Origin: an uncultured Prevotella sp.
GTDB lineage: Bacteria; Bacteroidota; Bacteroidia; Bacteroidales; Bacteroidaceae
Reading direction: 5' to 3'
NCBI GenBank assembly: GCA_905234355.1
Contig: CAJOHP010000072.1
Span: 1 to 15,551, forward strand
Length of the DNA: 15,551 nt
How positions within the stretch are numbered: the first letter of the stretch is position 1; every line of letters begins with the position of its first letter. This document shows, one piece after another, positions 1 through 6,903 of the stretch. The notes below the pieces were generated by a model, which worked only from the letters and a program-made list of their open reading frames with translations, did not search any database and was not told the origin of the DNA. The position numbers and the translations under genes were made by a program.

Positions 1-115
1 AACGAGCCCCGTTTACCCCCTAGCCGAGCCCCGTTTAGGGGGTAGCCGAGTGTCGTTTAGGGGGTAAACGGGGCTCGTTTAGGGGGTAAACGGGGCTCGT
101 TTAGGGGGTAAACGG
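1..115. repeat. G-rich 22-bp tandem/inverted repeat array (cut by left edge)
   Basis: Four head-to-tail units of 22 bp lie at 25-46, 47-68, 69-90 and 91-112, with a partial unit at 113-115. Units 3 and 4 are identical; units 1 and 2 differ in the first half and in the last bases (TAGC instead of TAAA in unit 1). All share the core CGTTTAGGGGGTA, and in the regular units GTTTA-GGGGG-TAAAC can form a small hairpin. Positions 1-21 are an inverted copy: they are the exact reverse complement of 59-79 and of 81-101. The plus strand carries many runs of four or five G within short distances, so G-quadruplex formation is conceivable. The array has no spacer/repeat alternation, so it is not a CRISPR. 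It lies downstream of the SGNH esterase gene and continues beyond the window. Confidence 0.85.
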
Positions 116-201
116 CAGACGAAGGCGGCTTTATTGCAGTACGTAGGGGCTTGATTTGTGGTCGGACCACGGCCTGAAGCGCCCCAGAGAGCAGGCCGAT
201 G

Positions 202-2058
202 TCACTTCGCCACGACCCGTCGTGAGCACACGGTGCCATCGGCTGCACGTCGCAGTTCGACGTAGGGACCCTTCGGGCTTTCGCTCAGCCGCATGCCTGA
301 GAGGCTGTAGGCCTCTATGGCGGCCGCTGCCGACAGTCTCAGTGCGCTGCTCACGCCCACGGACACATTGTCGGGGGCGCCGCCCATGCCTGTGGGAGCC
401 TCGGGGTTGGCGGTGAAGCACAGCTTGTCCAGGCAGGCGCCGTCCTCGCGACCGCCTATATACACCTGATGCGTACCGGCGGTCAGAAAGCCGCTATAGA
501 GCTGCTTCCAGTCCCAGCTGCCACCGGTGTAGAGCCCGTTGGCAAAGTTGCCGCCCATGGGCAGAGAGAGCGACACCCAGTAGCTGTCGTCGTCCCACGA
601 GGGGCATTTCACGCGTGCGTATATATAATAGGTGGCGTCTTCCTTCACCGAAAACGTGGCCACGAGACGGTTGGCATCGTCGGCGGGTGCAGCACTGGTG
701 ATGTTGTTTTCCGTGAGCAGATACTTGCCGCCCGAGGCTGCTGCATCGCTTACCACGCGAAAGGCGCTGCCCACGCTGCCCTTGCGCAGGCTCTCGGCTT
801 CTTGCCAGGTGGCTTCGCCGTAGCTGTCCTCCTCGTCGTCGGCAGCCAGGGGGTCGGTCTTGGTGAAGAGGGTCAGGTCTATGCACGAGCCCATGGTCTG
901 GTAGCCTTGAGCGTTGAGGTGCAGCCAGTCGTTCTCAAAGAGGAACTGCTCCTGCATGGCCTCGGGGTCGGCAGGATTGCGCACAGCAGCGTCGAAGTCG
1001 ATGACGCCGTCGAGCATCTTCGTCGTGCGTATCCACTCGTTGATGGTGCTGCGTCCTTTCTCGTGGTCGGCGCTGTAGTAGCCGCTGCCCTTGAAGGGGG
1101 TGATGGTGCCTCCAAAGACGTAGATGCCCTTCTGGTGGGCCTCGCGTATGATCTGCTTGTAGACGTCGATGATGCGCTTGGCTGTCTGCACGCCGTTGGC
1201 GGTGTAGCCCAGGTCGTTGACAGCCTCAAAGAGGATGATCCACTTCACACCCTCCTGTCCGAGCAGGTCGCGCTGATAGCGGTTGACGGCCGCCGGGCCC
1301 AGACCGCCGCCGAGCACGCAGTTGCCTCCTATACCCATGTTGAGCACGCCCACCTGCGAGGTAGGCTCGTTGGCGAGCAGTCGGCGTGACAGCACGTCGG
1401 CCCAGCGGTTCTGCTCGTTGGTGGTCGAGCCGCGGCCGTCGGTGATGCTGTTGCCGAGTATGGCCACGGCGCCGGCCTCTTCAGGAGCCATGACCTCGAG
1501 GGCCAGGATGTTGTACCAGTGGTCGGTGCGCACAGCGTTGGCAAAGTTGGTGGTGTTGCCCGTCTTCAGGTAGCTCGTGGTGCGCGAGCCAGGATGACCG
1601 CTGACGCTGGTCGACGATGCCGAGCCGTAGTGTATGGTGATGGCCACGTTCTGTCGCGGACCGATGGGGAAGGCCACGGGGTCGCTGGTGGCCTTGCCGC
1701 CGGCGGCCATGGTCACCGTCTTCTTTCCTCCGAAGGTGAGGGCGACGACCGTCGTCTCGTCTATGTCGCTGCTGCTGCCCGCCGTCTTGGCCAGGGCCAG
1801 CTCCACGCCCTTTATCTCGGTGGCGGCTGTGCTGAACTCATTGGTGAGCTTCAGGCGCACGGTCTCGCCGCCTATGCTCACCTGCACGATCTGCCGCAGC
1901 GAGTTGCCGCCAAGGCCGGGCGACGGCGGGTTGTTGTTGGTCTCTACGAGTTGCGGGGCGGTGCCCCACGTGCCCACCCAGTGCTCTGCGGCAGTCACGG
2001 CAGTGCGCGGGGCCAGCAGGAGGGCGAGCAGGGAAAGGGTTGTGAAAAGATGTTTCAT
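202..2058 (-). CDS. Secreted SGNH/GDSL-family esterase with C-terminal carbohydrate-binding-like domain
   Basis: A 618-residue secreted hydrolase. Residues 1-24 form a signal peptide ending near TAA-EH. An N-terminal beta-rich domain (about 25-190) precedes the SGNH hydrolase fold, as in XynE-like esterases. Block I is GNSITDG at 202-208 with Ser204 as nucleophile, block II is GIGGN near 242-246, block III holds Asn281 in VNDLG, and block V is DWLH with Asp377 and His380. Residues about 415-555 resemble a CBM35/CBM6-like beta-sandwich. The last ~50 residues (YSLSGMRL ... ADGTV ... VVAK) match a C-terminal tail common in secreted Prevotella proteins, possibly a sorting signal. It likely removes acetyl or other ester groups from plant or host glycans outside the cytoplasm; the substrate cannot be read from sequence. 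It is transcribed alone from a promoter near 2112. Confidence 0.85.
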   Translation of the reverse strand: MKHLFTTLSLLALLLAPRTAVTAAEHWVGTWGTAPQLVETNNNPPSPGLGGNSLRQIVQVSIGGETVRLKLTNEFSTAATEIKGVELALAKTAGSSSDIDETTVVALTFGGKKTVTMAAGGKATSDPVAFPIGPRQNVAITIHYGSASSTSVSGHPGSRTTSYLKTGNTTNFANAVRTDHWYNILALEVMAPEEAGAVAILGNSITDGRGSTTNEQNRWADVLSRRLLANEPTSQVGVLNMGIGGNCVLGGGLGPAAVNRYQRDLLGQEGVKWIILFEAVNDLGYTANGVQTAKRIIDVYKQIIREAHQKGIYVFGGTITPFKGSGYYSADHEKGRSTINEWIRTTKMLDGVIDFDAAVRNPADPEAMQEQFLFENDWLHLNAQGYQTMGSCIDLTLFTKTDPLAADDEEDSYGEATWQEAESLRKGSVGSAFRVVSDAAASGGKYLLTENNITSAAPADDANRLVATFSVKEDATYYIYARVKCPSWDDDSYWVSLSLPMGGNFANGLYTGGSWDWKQLYSGFLTAGTHQVYIGGREDGACLDKLCFTANPEAPTGMGGAPDNVSVGVSSALRLSAAAAIEAYSLSGMRLSESPKGPYVELRRAADGTVCSRRVVAK

Positions 2059-2088
2059 TGTTCGTATGGTTTTTGTTATAGATGATTA

Positions 2089-2147
2089 TGGGAAAGTCGG
2101 TTTGTCGCCTGCAAAAGTAGCAAAAAGCGGTGAGACCGACTTTCCCA
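2089..2147 (-). promoter_or_regulatory. Promoter of the SGNH esterase gene bracketed by a 13-bp inverted repeat
   Basis: On the minus strand TACTTTTG (2119-2112) matches the Bacteroidetes -7 box TAnnTTTG and would start transcription near 2105, giving a leader of about 45 nt. The box is enclosed by a perfect 13-bp inverted repeat, 2089-2101 (TGGGAAAGTCGGT) and 2135-2147, 33 nt apart. One arm falls in the 5' leader and the other upstream of the -7 box. The layout suggests an operator or a long-loop leader structure. No convincing -33 TTTG sits at the ideal distance; the nearest is at 2149-2146. Confidence 0.5.
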
Positions 2148-2201
2148 AATGTCTAAGATACTATTGCTGATGTGTCAAAGGGGGGGCTGAAGCACGGCTG
2201 C

Positions 2202-3065
2202 TTAGTCTATGAAGCGTCTAGTGAGTGCGCCATAGTGGTCTATGCGGCGGTCGCGCAGGAAGGGCCACCAGCGCCTGACGTGCTCCGAGCGCTGCATGTC
2301 TATGCTGACCAGGGCCTCGGCCTCGTCGTCGGCCGTTGCCTCGTAGAGCATCTCGCCCTGCGGTCCGCACACAAACGATGTGCCCCAGAAGGGCACGCCG
2401 TCCTCCATGCCCACACGGTTGACGGCCACCACGGGCAGTCCGTTGGCCACGGCGTGTCCGCGCATCACGGTCTGCCAGGCCGTGCGCTGTCGCTGCTGCT
2501 CGTCGGGCGTGTCGGCAGGGTCGAAGCCGATGGCGGTGGGATAGACGAGCAGCTCGGCTCCGGCCAGGGCCATGAGGCGTGCTGCCTCGGGATACCACTG
2601 GTCCCAGCATACGAGCACGCCCAGACGGCCTACGCTCGTCTCGATGGGGCGGAAGCCCAGGTCGCCGGGGGTGAAGTAGAACTTCTCGTAGTAGCCCGGG
2701 TCGTCGGGGATGTGCATCTTGCGGTAGCAGCCGGCTATGCTGCCGTCGCGCTCGAAGACCACGGCCGTGTTGTGGCACAGACCGGGGGCACGCCGCTCGA
2801 AGAGCGATGTCACCAGCACGATGCCCAGCTCACGGGCCAGCTCGCTGTAGTGCTCGGTGGAGGGACCGGGGATGGGCTCGGCCAGGTCGAAGAGACTGAC
2901 GTCTTCTGTCTGGCAGAAATAGAGGGTGTTGTGCAGCTCTTGCAGCACGACGAGCTGGGCGCCGTCGGCTGCGAGACGCCGTATGGACTGGCTGAGACGG
3001 GCGATGTTGTGGGCGGTGTCGGCCGTGTTGTGCTGCTGGATGATTCCGATGTGAAGGTCTTTCAT
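2202..3065 (-). CDS. aguB: N-carbamoylputrescine amidohydrolase
   Basis: A 287-residue carbon-nitrogen hydrolase (nitrilase superfamily). It hydrolyses N-carbamoylputrescine to putrescine, CO2 and ammonia, the last step of the agmatine route to putrescine in the cytoplasm. The Glu-Lys-Cys catalytic triad is visible: Glu43 in LQELHN, Lys116 in YRKMHIPDDPGYYEKFYF, and Cys153 in LVCWDQWYPE. The KMHIPDDPGYYEKFYFTPGD stretch and the length are characteristic of AguB rather than of other nitrilases. The gene starts 41 nt after the aguA stop on the same strand, so the two are almost certainly co-transcribed. The short gap contains near-repeats of GGGCTTAT on the plus strand, with no obvious promoter or terminator. 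Confidence 0.95.
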   Translation of the reverse strand: MKDLHIGIIQQHNTADTAHNIARLSQSIRRLAADGAQLVVLQELHNTLYFCQTEDVSLFDLAEPIPGPSTEHYSELARELGIVLVTSLFERRAPGLCHNTAVVFERDGSIAGCYRKMHIPDDPGYYEKFYFTPGDLGFRPIETSVGRLGVLVCWDQWYPEAARLMALAGAELLVYPTAIGFDPADTPDEQQRQRTAWQTVMRGHAVANGLPVVAVNRVGMEDGVPFWGTSFVCGPQGEMLYEATADDEAEALVSIDMQRSEHVRRWWPFLRDRRIDHYGALTRRFID

Positions 3066-3106
3066 TGTCTTTTTCCTTTCTTTCTGGGGCTTATGGGGCT
3101 TATGGG

Positions 3107-4093
3107 CTATTGGGCATTCCTTAGCACACCTTCGGGGAACTGCATGGTGCAGCAGTGCAGGGAGCCGTGCTGGCGGATGATGCTGCGGCAGTCTATGGGC
3201 ACGATGCGGCGGCCGGGGAAGGCCTTGGCCACGGTGCCGAGCGCCTCGGCGTCGAGATCGGGCTGGGCATAGGTGGGACAGAGCACGGCACCGTTGACCA
3301 CGAGGAAGTTGGCATAGGTGGCGGGCAGACGCTCGCCGTCGTCGTCACGGATGGGGTGGGGCAGTGGCAGCGCCATCAGCCTGTAGGGGCGGCCGTCGGC
3401 AGTGCGCAGTGTGCGCAGCTGCTGCTCCATCAGCTGCAGCTCGGCATAGTGCTCGTCGGTGGGGTCGGTGCAGGCCACGTAGAGCAGCGTGTCGTCGGGA
3501 CAGATGCGCACCAGCGTGTCGATGTGACCGTCGGTGTCGTCGCCAGAGAGACGGCCGTGGTCTATCCAGAGCACGCGGTCGGCATAGAGACAGTCCTTCA
3601 GCCGCTGCTCTATCTGCTGCCGTGTCAGCGGCTGGTTGCGGTGGGGCGCCAGCAGGCAGCTCGAGGTGGTGAAGATGGTGCCGCGGCCGTCGCTCTCGAT
3701 GCTGCCACCCTCGAGCACGAAGTCCAGGTGGTCGGCGTAGCGCCCGCTGAAGCGGCCCTCGGCGTAGAGACGGGCGTTGAGGGCGTTGTCCAGGTCGGAG
3801 GGATACTTCTCGCCCCAGCCGTTGAAGCAGAAGTCGAGCAGTAGCGCCTCGCCGTCGTCGCTGCTGGGCAGCAGGCTGATGAAGGCGTGGTCGCGCGCCC
3901 AGGTGTCGTTACTGGGCGGACCCACGACGAGCAGCGGCTCGCAGCGCTCTATCTCGAGGGCCATCTCGCGGTAGGTGGCTGTGATCTCGCTGAGCATCGG
4001 GGCCCAGTCGGTCCCGGCATGGGGCCAGGTGAGCTGAATGCCGCTTTGCGGTTCCCATTCAGCCGGCAGTCGGTAGGGTTTGTTGCTAAACAT
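3107..4093 (-). CDS. aguA: Agmatine deiminase
   Basis: A 328-residue peptidyl-arginine-deiminase-type enzyme that converts agmatine to N-carbamoylputrescine and ammonia. Family motifs are present: RLPAEWEPQSGIQLTWPH at the N-terminus (8-25), NDTWARDH (62-69), LEGGSIE (127-133), GDDTDGHIDT (184-193), and HGSLHC near the C-terminus with Cys314 as the expected nucleophile. The start at 4093 was chosen because family homology begins at once (MFSNKPYRLPAEW). The frame stays open upstream to 4159, but that extension lies inside the promoter region and is unlike the family. The ATG is only 4 nt past a TATCTTTG -7 box, so the mRNA is probably leaderless or nearly so. It forms an operon with aguB. Confidence 0.95.
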   Translation of the reverse strand: MFSNKPYRLPAEWEPQSGIQLTWPHAGTDWAPMLSEITATYREMALEIERCEPLLVVGPPSNDTWARDHAFISLLPSSDDGEALLLDFCFNGWGEKYPSDLDNALNARLYAEGRFSGRYADHLDFVLEGGSIESDGRGTIFTTSSCLLAPHRNQPLTRQQIEQRLKDCLYADRVLWIDHGRLSGDDTDGHIDTLVRICPDDTLLYVACTDPTDEHYAELQLMEQQLRTLRTADGRPYRLMALPLPHPIRDDDGERLPATYANFLVVNGAVLCPTYAQPDLDAEALGTVAKAFPGRRIVPIDCRSIIRQHGSLHCCTMQFPEGVLRNAQ

Positions 4094-4095
4094 GG

Positions 4096-4179
4096 TGCAA
4101 AGATAGGCAATTATTGTGAAATAATAGCAATTTGACCGATGATTATGCCCGTATTTCACAATAATTGCCTATCTTTGCA
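4096..4179. promoter_or_regulatory. Divergent promoter pair formed by a perfect 28-bp inverted repeat
   Basis: Positions 4096-4123 and 4152-4179 are exact reverse complements over 28 bp, separated by a 28-bp spacer (4124-4151). Each arm ends outward with TATCTTTGCA, a good Bacteroidetes -7 box (minus strand 4105-4098 for aguA, plus strand 4170-4177 for the ABC operon). The two promoters are therefore identical for about 20 bp upstream of the -7 box. Each arm also holds a TGTGA/TCACA pentamer (4115-4119, 4156-4160). No clear -33 TTTG is placed at about 20 nt in either direction. The arrangement suggests coordinated control of aguAB and the divergent operon. Confidence 0.75.
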
Positions 4180-4204
4180 GCATACAGAACGAAAAGCAAC
4201 GACC

Positions 4205-4771
4205 ATGGTGTTCGAACTCAATGAAGTATTGCTCGACGGTGAGCCCCACACGCTCTCGCTCATGGCTCACGAGGGGCGGCTGACGTGCCTCACGGGAGGC
4301 ACCGCGCAGCGGCGGTTGCGCTGGCTCTATGCCATGATGGGCTTTGAGCTGCCCAAGAGCGGGTTTGTCAGCATCGACGGCGAGCCGCTCGACGCCCGCA
4401 GTGCCACGCTCTTCCGCCAGCTCATGGCTTTCGCCCCGTCGCGGCTCGACACGGTGGGCGAGGTGCAGCGCTATGCCCCGCCGTCGGTGCAAGACGTGTT
4501 TGCGCTCAAGGCCAATCGCGACCTGCCCATCTCCAACGGCATCCTGGGCGAAGAGATGCGGCGCATCTCTGCCGGCGATGCCCACGACGGCGTGCGCCTG
4601 CTGGCCGTCGCCGCCTTGCGCGCAAAGCCCATACTGCTCGTAGAGCAGGCTCAGGACAGCATGACCGACTATCTCGTGCGGCTGGCACAGCAAGGGCGCA
4701 TGGTCATAGCCACCACTACGGCCGAAACACTGCTCGCGGCGGCCGACCAGGTGGTGGAGCTCTTTCAGTGA
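4205..4771 (+). CDS. Degenerate ABC-transporter ATP-binding subunit, FetA/YbbL-like
   Basis: A 188-residue protein with the layout of an ABC ATPase in which the catalytic motifs have decayed. The Walker A region reads GGTAQRRLRWL (31-41), without the Lys and Ser/Thr of GxxGxGK(S/T). The signature LSGGE is ISAGD (121-125). Walker B is ILLVEQAQDS (143-152) without the usual Asp-Glu pair, and the switch His of the H-loop is replaced in VIATTTAE. The overall order (GFELPKSGFVSIDGEPL, then signature, Walker B and DQVVEL) still matches the family. It is shorter than E. coli FetA (about 225). The start at 4205 lies 27 nt after the TATCTTTG box; the open frame upstream to 4139 crosses the promoter. 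Its partner is the downstream FetB-like permease. ATP hydrolysis looks unlikely; it may be a structural or regulatory relic. Confidence 0.7.
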   Translation: MVFELNEVLLDGEPHTLSLMAHEGRLTCLTGGTAQRRLRWLYAMMGFELPKSGFVSIDGEPLDARSATLFRQLMAFAPSRLDTVGEVQRYAPPSVQDVFALKANRDLPISNGILGEEMRRISAGDAHDGVRLLAVAALRAKPILLVEQAQDSMTDYLVRLAQQGRMVIATTTAETLLAAADQVVELFQ

Positions 4772-4810
4772 TATTACACCATAAGGTAATAACCTACGGA
4801 ACAAAACGCA

Positions 4811-5575
4811 ATGACGACAATGCATATCACCGACTACTCTCCCTGGGGCATCGCCCTGCTGCTGGTCTTGACGGCAGCCGTCATGGGCCTGATGGCCCTC
4901 ACCGACCGTCCGACGATGCTTCGTCTGGCCAAGGTGCTGGTCTTTTTTCTGCTGAGCATGGCCGTGGTGGCACTCTGCGGCTGGGGCCTCACACGGCTGT
5001 GGTCGTGGTGGCTCGGATTGCTGTGGAGCCTGCTGGTGGGCGTGGGCGTGGCCCTGGTGGTCACGCTGCGTGCGCGCCAGTCGTGGCGGTGCATGCTGCC
5101 CACCGTGTTGCCCGCCGTCCTGGCAGGCATGGTGGTGGGCGGAGGCTCCATGGTGCTGACCCTGCCCCGCATGGCCCCCCCCCTGCTGCTTATGGCGGCC
5201 GACGCTCTGCTCGCCGGCCAGCTGGCGGCCAGTCTCTCACAGGCCCTGCAGACCTATCTGAGCAGTAGACGACACACTGCCGGCCACTACCGCTACCTCG
5301 TAGCCAACGGCGCCACACGCCTCGAGGCCGTCATGCCCAGCGTGAGGCGCAGCCTGCGTGCAGCCCTCATGCCCTCGCTCAGGGCCATGACCGCACTGCC
5401 CGTGCTCATGCCGCCCGCCCTCTTCTGCGCACTGCTGCTGGCCGGCACCGACGCCGCCACTGCGGCGGTAGCCACCATGACGGTCGTGCTCGCACTGCTG
5501 GCAGCCGCCGTGACGGCCACCGTGGCCATGCTCTGGTTGCTCGACCGCACATCTGACCGTCAGAAGGAACTATGA
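4811..5575 (+). CDS. UPF0014/FetB-like ABC transporter permease
   Basis: A 254-residue membrane protein with about six or seven hydrophobic segments (roughly residues 10-29, 35-59, 65-86, 94-116, 122-146 and two in 195-245). The loop YLVANGATRLEAVMPSVRRSLRAALMPSLRAM (about 164-195) followed by LLAGTDAATAAVATMTVVL matches the conserved part of the FetB/YbbM (UPF0014) family, whose E. coli member forms an iron exporter with FetA. The conserved GMMTGQ stretch before LAG is replaced here by PPALFCALL, so the substrate may differ. It lies 39 nt after the degenerate ATPase gene and overlaps trmO by 4 nt. Translation may instead begin at the ATG at 4820. Family assignment is fairly sure; transported substrate is unknown. 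Confidence 0.75.
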   Translation: MTTMHITDYSPWGIALLLVLTAAVMGLMALTDRPTMLRLAKVLVFFLLSMAVVALCGWGLTRLWSWWLGLLWSLLVGVGVALVVTLRARQSWRCMLPTVLPAVLAGMVVGGGSMVLTLPRMAPPLLLMAADALLAGQLAASLSQALQTYLSSRRHTAGHYRYLVANGATRLEAVMPSVRRSLRAALMPSLRAMTALPVLMPPALFCALLLAGTDAATAAVATMTVVLALLAAAVTATVAMLWLLDRTSDRQKEL

Positions 5576-6249
5576 ACATACAGCCAATAGCCCGTTTTCA
5601 CTCGCCCATGAGCAGCAAGTTCGGACTGCCACGGCAGAGCGGCCTGGTCTCGTCGCTGACCGGGCGCATCGTCTTTGAGCCACCCTATCGCCACGCCGAG
5701 GCCGTGCGCGGCATAGAGGACTTCTCCCACCTGTGGATTATCTGGCAGTTCTCTGCCAATCGTCACGAGGCTCAGGGGCTTACCGTCCGCCCGCCACGGC
5801 TGGGCGGCAACGAGCGCATCGGCGTCTTTGCTTCGCGTTCGCCATTCCGGCCCAACAGTCTGGGACTGTCGTGTGTGGAGCTGAAGCGCGTGGAGATGTC
5901 GGCCGAGCTGGGACCCGTCATCCACGTGGCGGGCGCCGACCTCATGGACGGAACCCCCATCTACGACGTGAAGCCCTACGTGGCCTACGCCGACGCGCAC
6001 CCTGATGCCCGCTCAGGATTTGTGGACAAGAAAGAATGGGGAAAACTGCAGGTGGAGATACCCGACGAGTGTCGGGCGCTCTTCACTGCCGACGAGCTGG
6101 AGGGCCTGCTCGGCGTGCTGGCCGAAGACCCCCGCCCGCGCTATCATGCCGACGCCACACGCGTCTACGGCATGCCTTTCGCCGGTCGCGATGTGCGGTT
6201 CCGCGTGGCCGACGGCCGCCTCGTGGTCGTCGAGGCACCGCGCCTGTAG
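5572..6249 (+). CDS. trmO: tRNA (N6-threonylcarbamoyladenosine-37) N6-methyltransferase TrmO
   Basis: A 225-residue TsaA/YaeB-like protein. TrmO uses S-adenosylmethionine to methylate t6A37 in threonine tRNAs reading ACY codons, in the cytoplasm. Diagnostic stretches are RQSGLVSSLTGRIVFEP (21-37), GIEDFSHLWIIWQF (48-61), RPPRLGG with RIGVFASRSPFRPNSLGLS (77-102) and LMDGTPIYDVKPYVAYADAHP (123-143). The length suits the family. The start codon overlaps the permease stop (ATGA at 5572-5575), so translation is probably coupled to that gene, and the ABC-like genes and trmO form one operon. The stop is 3 nt from the stop of the converging DUF4230 gene, leaving no room for a dedicated terminator. 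Confidence 0.93.
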   Translation: MNIQPIARFHSPMSSKFGLPRQSGLVSSLTGRIVFEPPYRHAEAVRGIEDFSHLWIIWQFSANRHEAQGLTVRPPRLGGNERIGVFASRSPFRPNSLGLSCVELKRVEMSAELGPVIHVAGADLMDGTPIYDVKPYVAYADAHPDARSGFVDKKEWGKLQVEIPDECRALFTADELEGLLGVLAEDPRPRYHADATRVYGMPFAGRDVRFRVADGRLVVVEAPRL

Positions 6250-6252
6250 GGC

Positions 6253-6903
6253 CTACTGCTCAAAGCGCACCTCTACATGCTCGAAGCCCATGGCATGCAG
6301 CAGCTTGCGCAGCTGCTCGTCGGCCTGTGCCTCGGCGCTGCGTAGGTTGGCCGGTGTGAGGGCGTGGCGCAGCATCTGCCGACGCGCTTTCTCGTAGAGC
6401 AACTGGCGGTCGCGCGCCGACCAGCGGCCCGACTCATGGAAGGACTGCGTGCGCGCCTCGTCGATGAAGTGACTGTCGAGCAGTCCCACCCGCGGCACCA
6501 CGGCCACCACCGTGTCGCCATGCACCGTGAGCCAGCCCTCGCGCACGCGGCTGAGGTCGACGCCGATGCGTACCGTACCATAATATATACGTGAGAGACG
6601 GTCGCTGCTGAAGAAGCCGCGACGCACGGTGTCTACCAGTTCCTCGTCGCTGACGGCCAGAAACTCCCATTGCCCTATGTCGCGGATGGACTGTATCTGC
6701 TGCGGCGTGATGTCGATGCCCTCGTCGACGGCAAGCTCCACGCTGTGGCCGGTCAGCAGGCGGGACACTGCCCACACGGCCAGCACAGCCACGATGGTCA
6801 GCGCGGCGATGCCCATCCACAGGCGGGTGAAGCGCGAGCCCAGGCCAAAGAGACGTCCCGACGGACGGGCTGGGCGGGATGATGGTTGTGGCGTGTCGGT
6901 CAT
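6253..6903 (-). CDS. Membrane-anchored DUF4230 protein
   Basis: A 216-residue protein of the DUF4230 family, function unknown. A short Pro/Arg/Ser-rich cytoplasmic N-terminus (1-27) is followed by one transmembrane segment (about 29-48, LWMGIAALTIVAVLAVWAVS) and an extracytoplasmic domain. The domain includes QSIRDIGQWEFLAVSDEE, IYYGTVRIGVDLSRV, VVAVVPRVGLLDSHFIDE and a C-terminal helical region ending in GFEHVEVRFEQ. It overlaps by 4 nt the upstream gene, a lipoprotein of the same family, so the two are translated as a pair and may form a complex at the inner membrane or in the periplasm. That complex is an inference. Its stop lies 3 nt from the converging trmO stop. Confidence 0.8.
   Translation of the reverse strand: MTDTPQPSSRPARPSGRLFGLGSRFTRLWMGIAALTIVAVLAVWAVSRLLTGHSVELAVDEGIDITPQQIQSIRDIGQWEFLAVSDEELVDTVRRGFFSSDRLSRIYYGTVRIGVDLSRVREGWLTVHGDTVVAVVPRVGLLDSHFIDEARTQSFHESGRWSARDRQLLYEKARRQMLRHALTPANLRSAEAQADEQLRKLLHAMGFEHVEVRFEQ

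Noticed and set aside
1..115. CRISPR array
   Set aside because: Units are contiguous 22-bp tandem repeats without unique spacers, one copy is inverted, and no cas genes are present.
158..197. Small palindromes (158-170 and 171-197) as a terminator of the SGNH gene
   Set aside because: The stems are short and no T-tract follows on the minus strand, so a terminator cannot be supported.
469..1389. Plus-strand open frame of 306 codons opposite the SGNH esterase
   Set aside because: Low-complexity Val/Ala/Gly composition and no family features; antisense shadow of a well-supported gene.
2172..3272. Plus-strand open frame of 366 codons opposite aguB
   Set aside because: It runs through AguB and into aguA on the other strand and resembles no family; shadow frame.
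4096..4179. Phase-variable invertible promoter
   Set aside because: The inverted arms themselves contain the promoters, the spacer is only 28 bp, and flipping it would leave both promoters unchanged. No recombinase gene is nearby.
4139..4204. Upstream start of the ABC ATPase frame at 4139, and of aguA at 4159
   Set aside because: Both extensions lie within the inverted-repeat promoters and would precede the likely transcription starts; family homology begins at the internal ATGs at 4205 and 4093.
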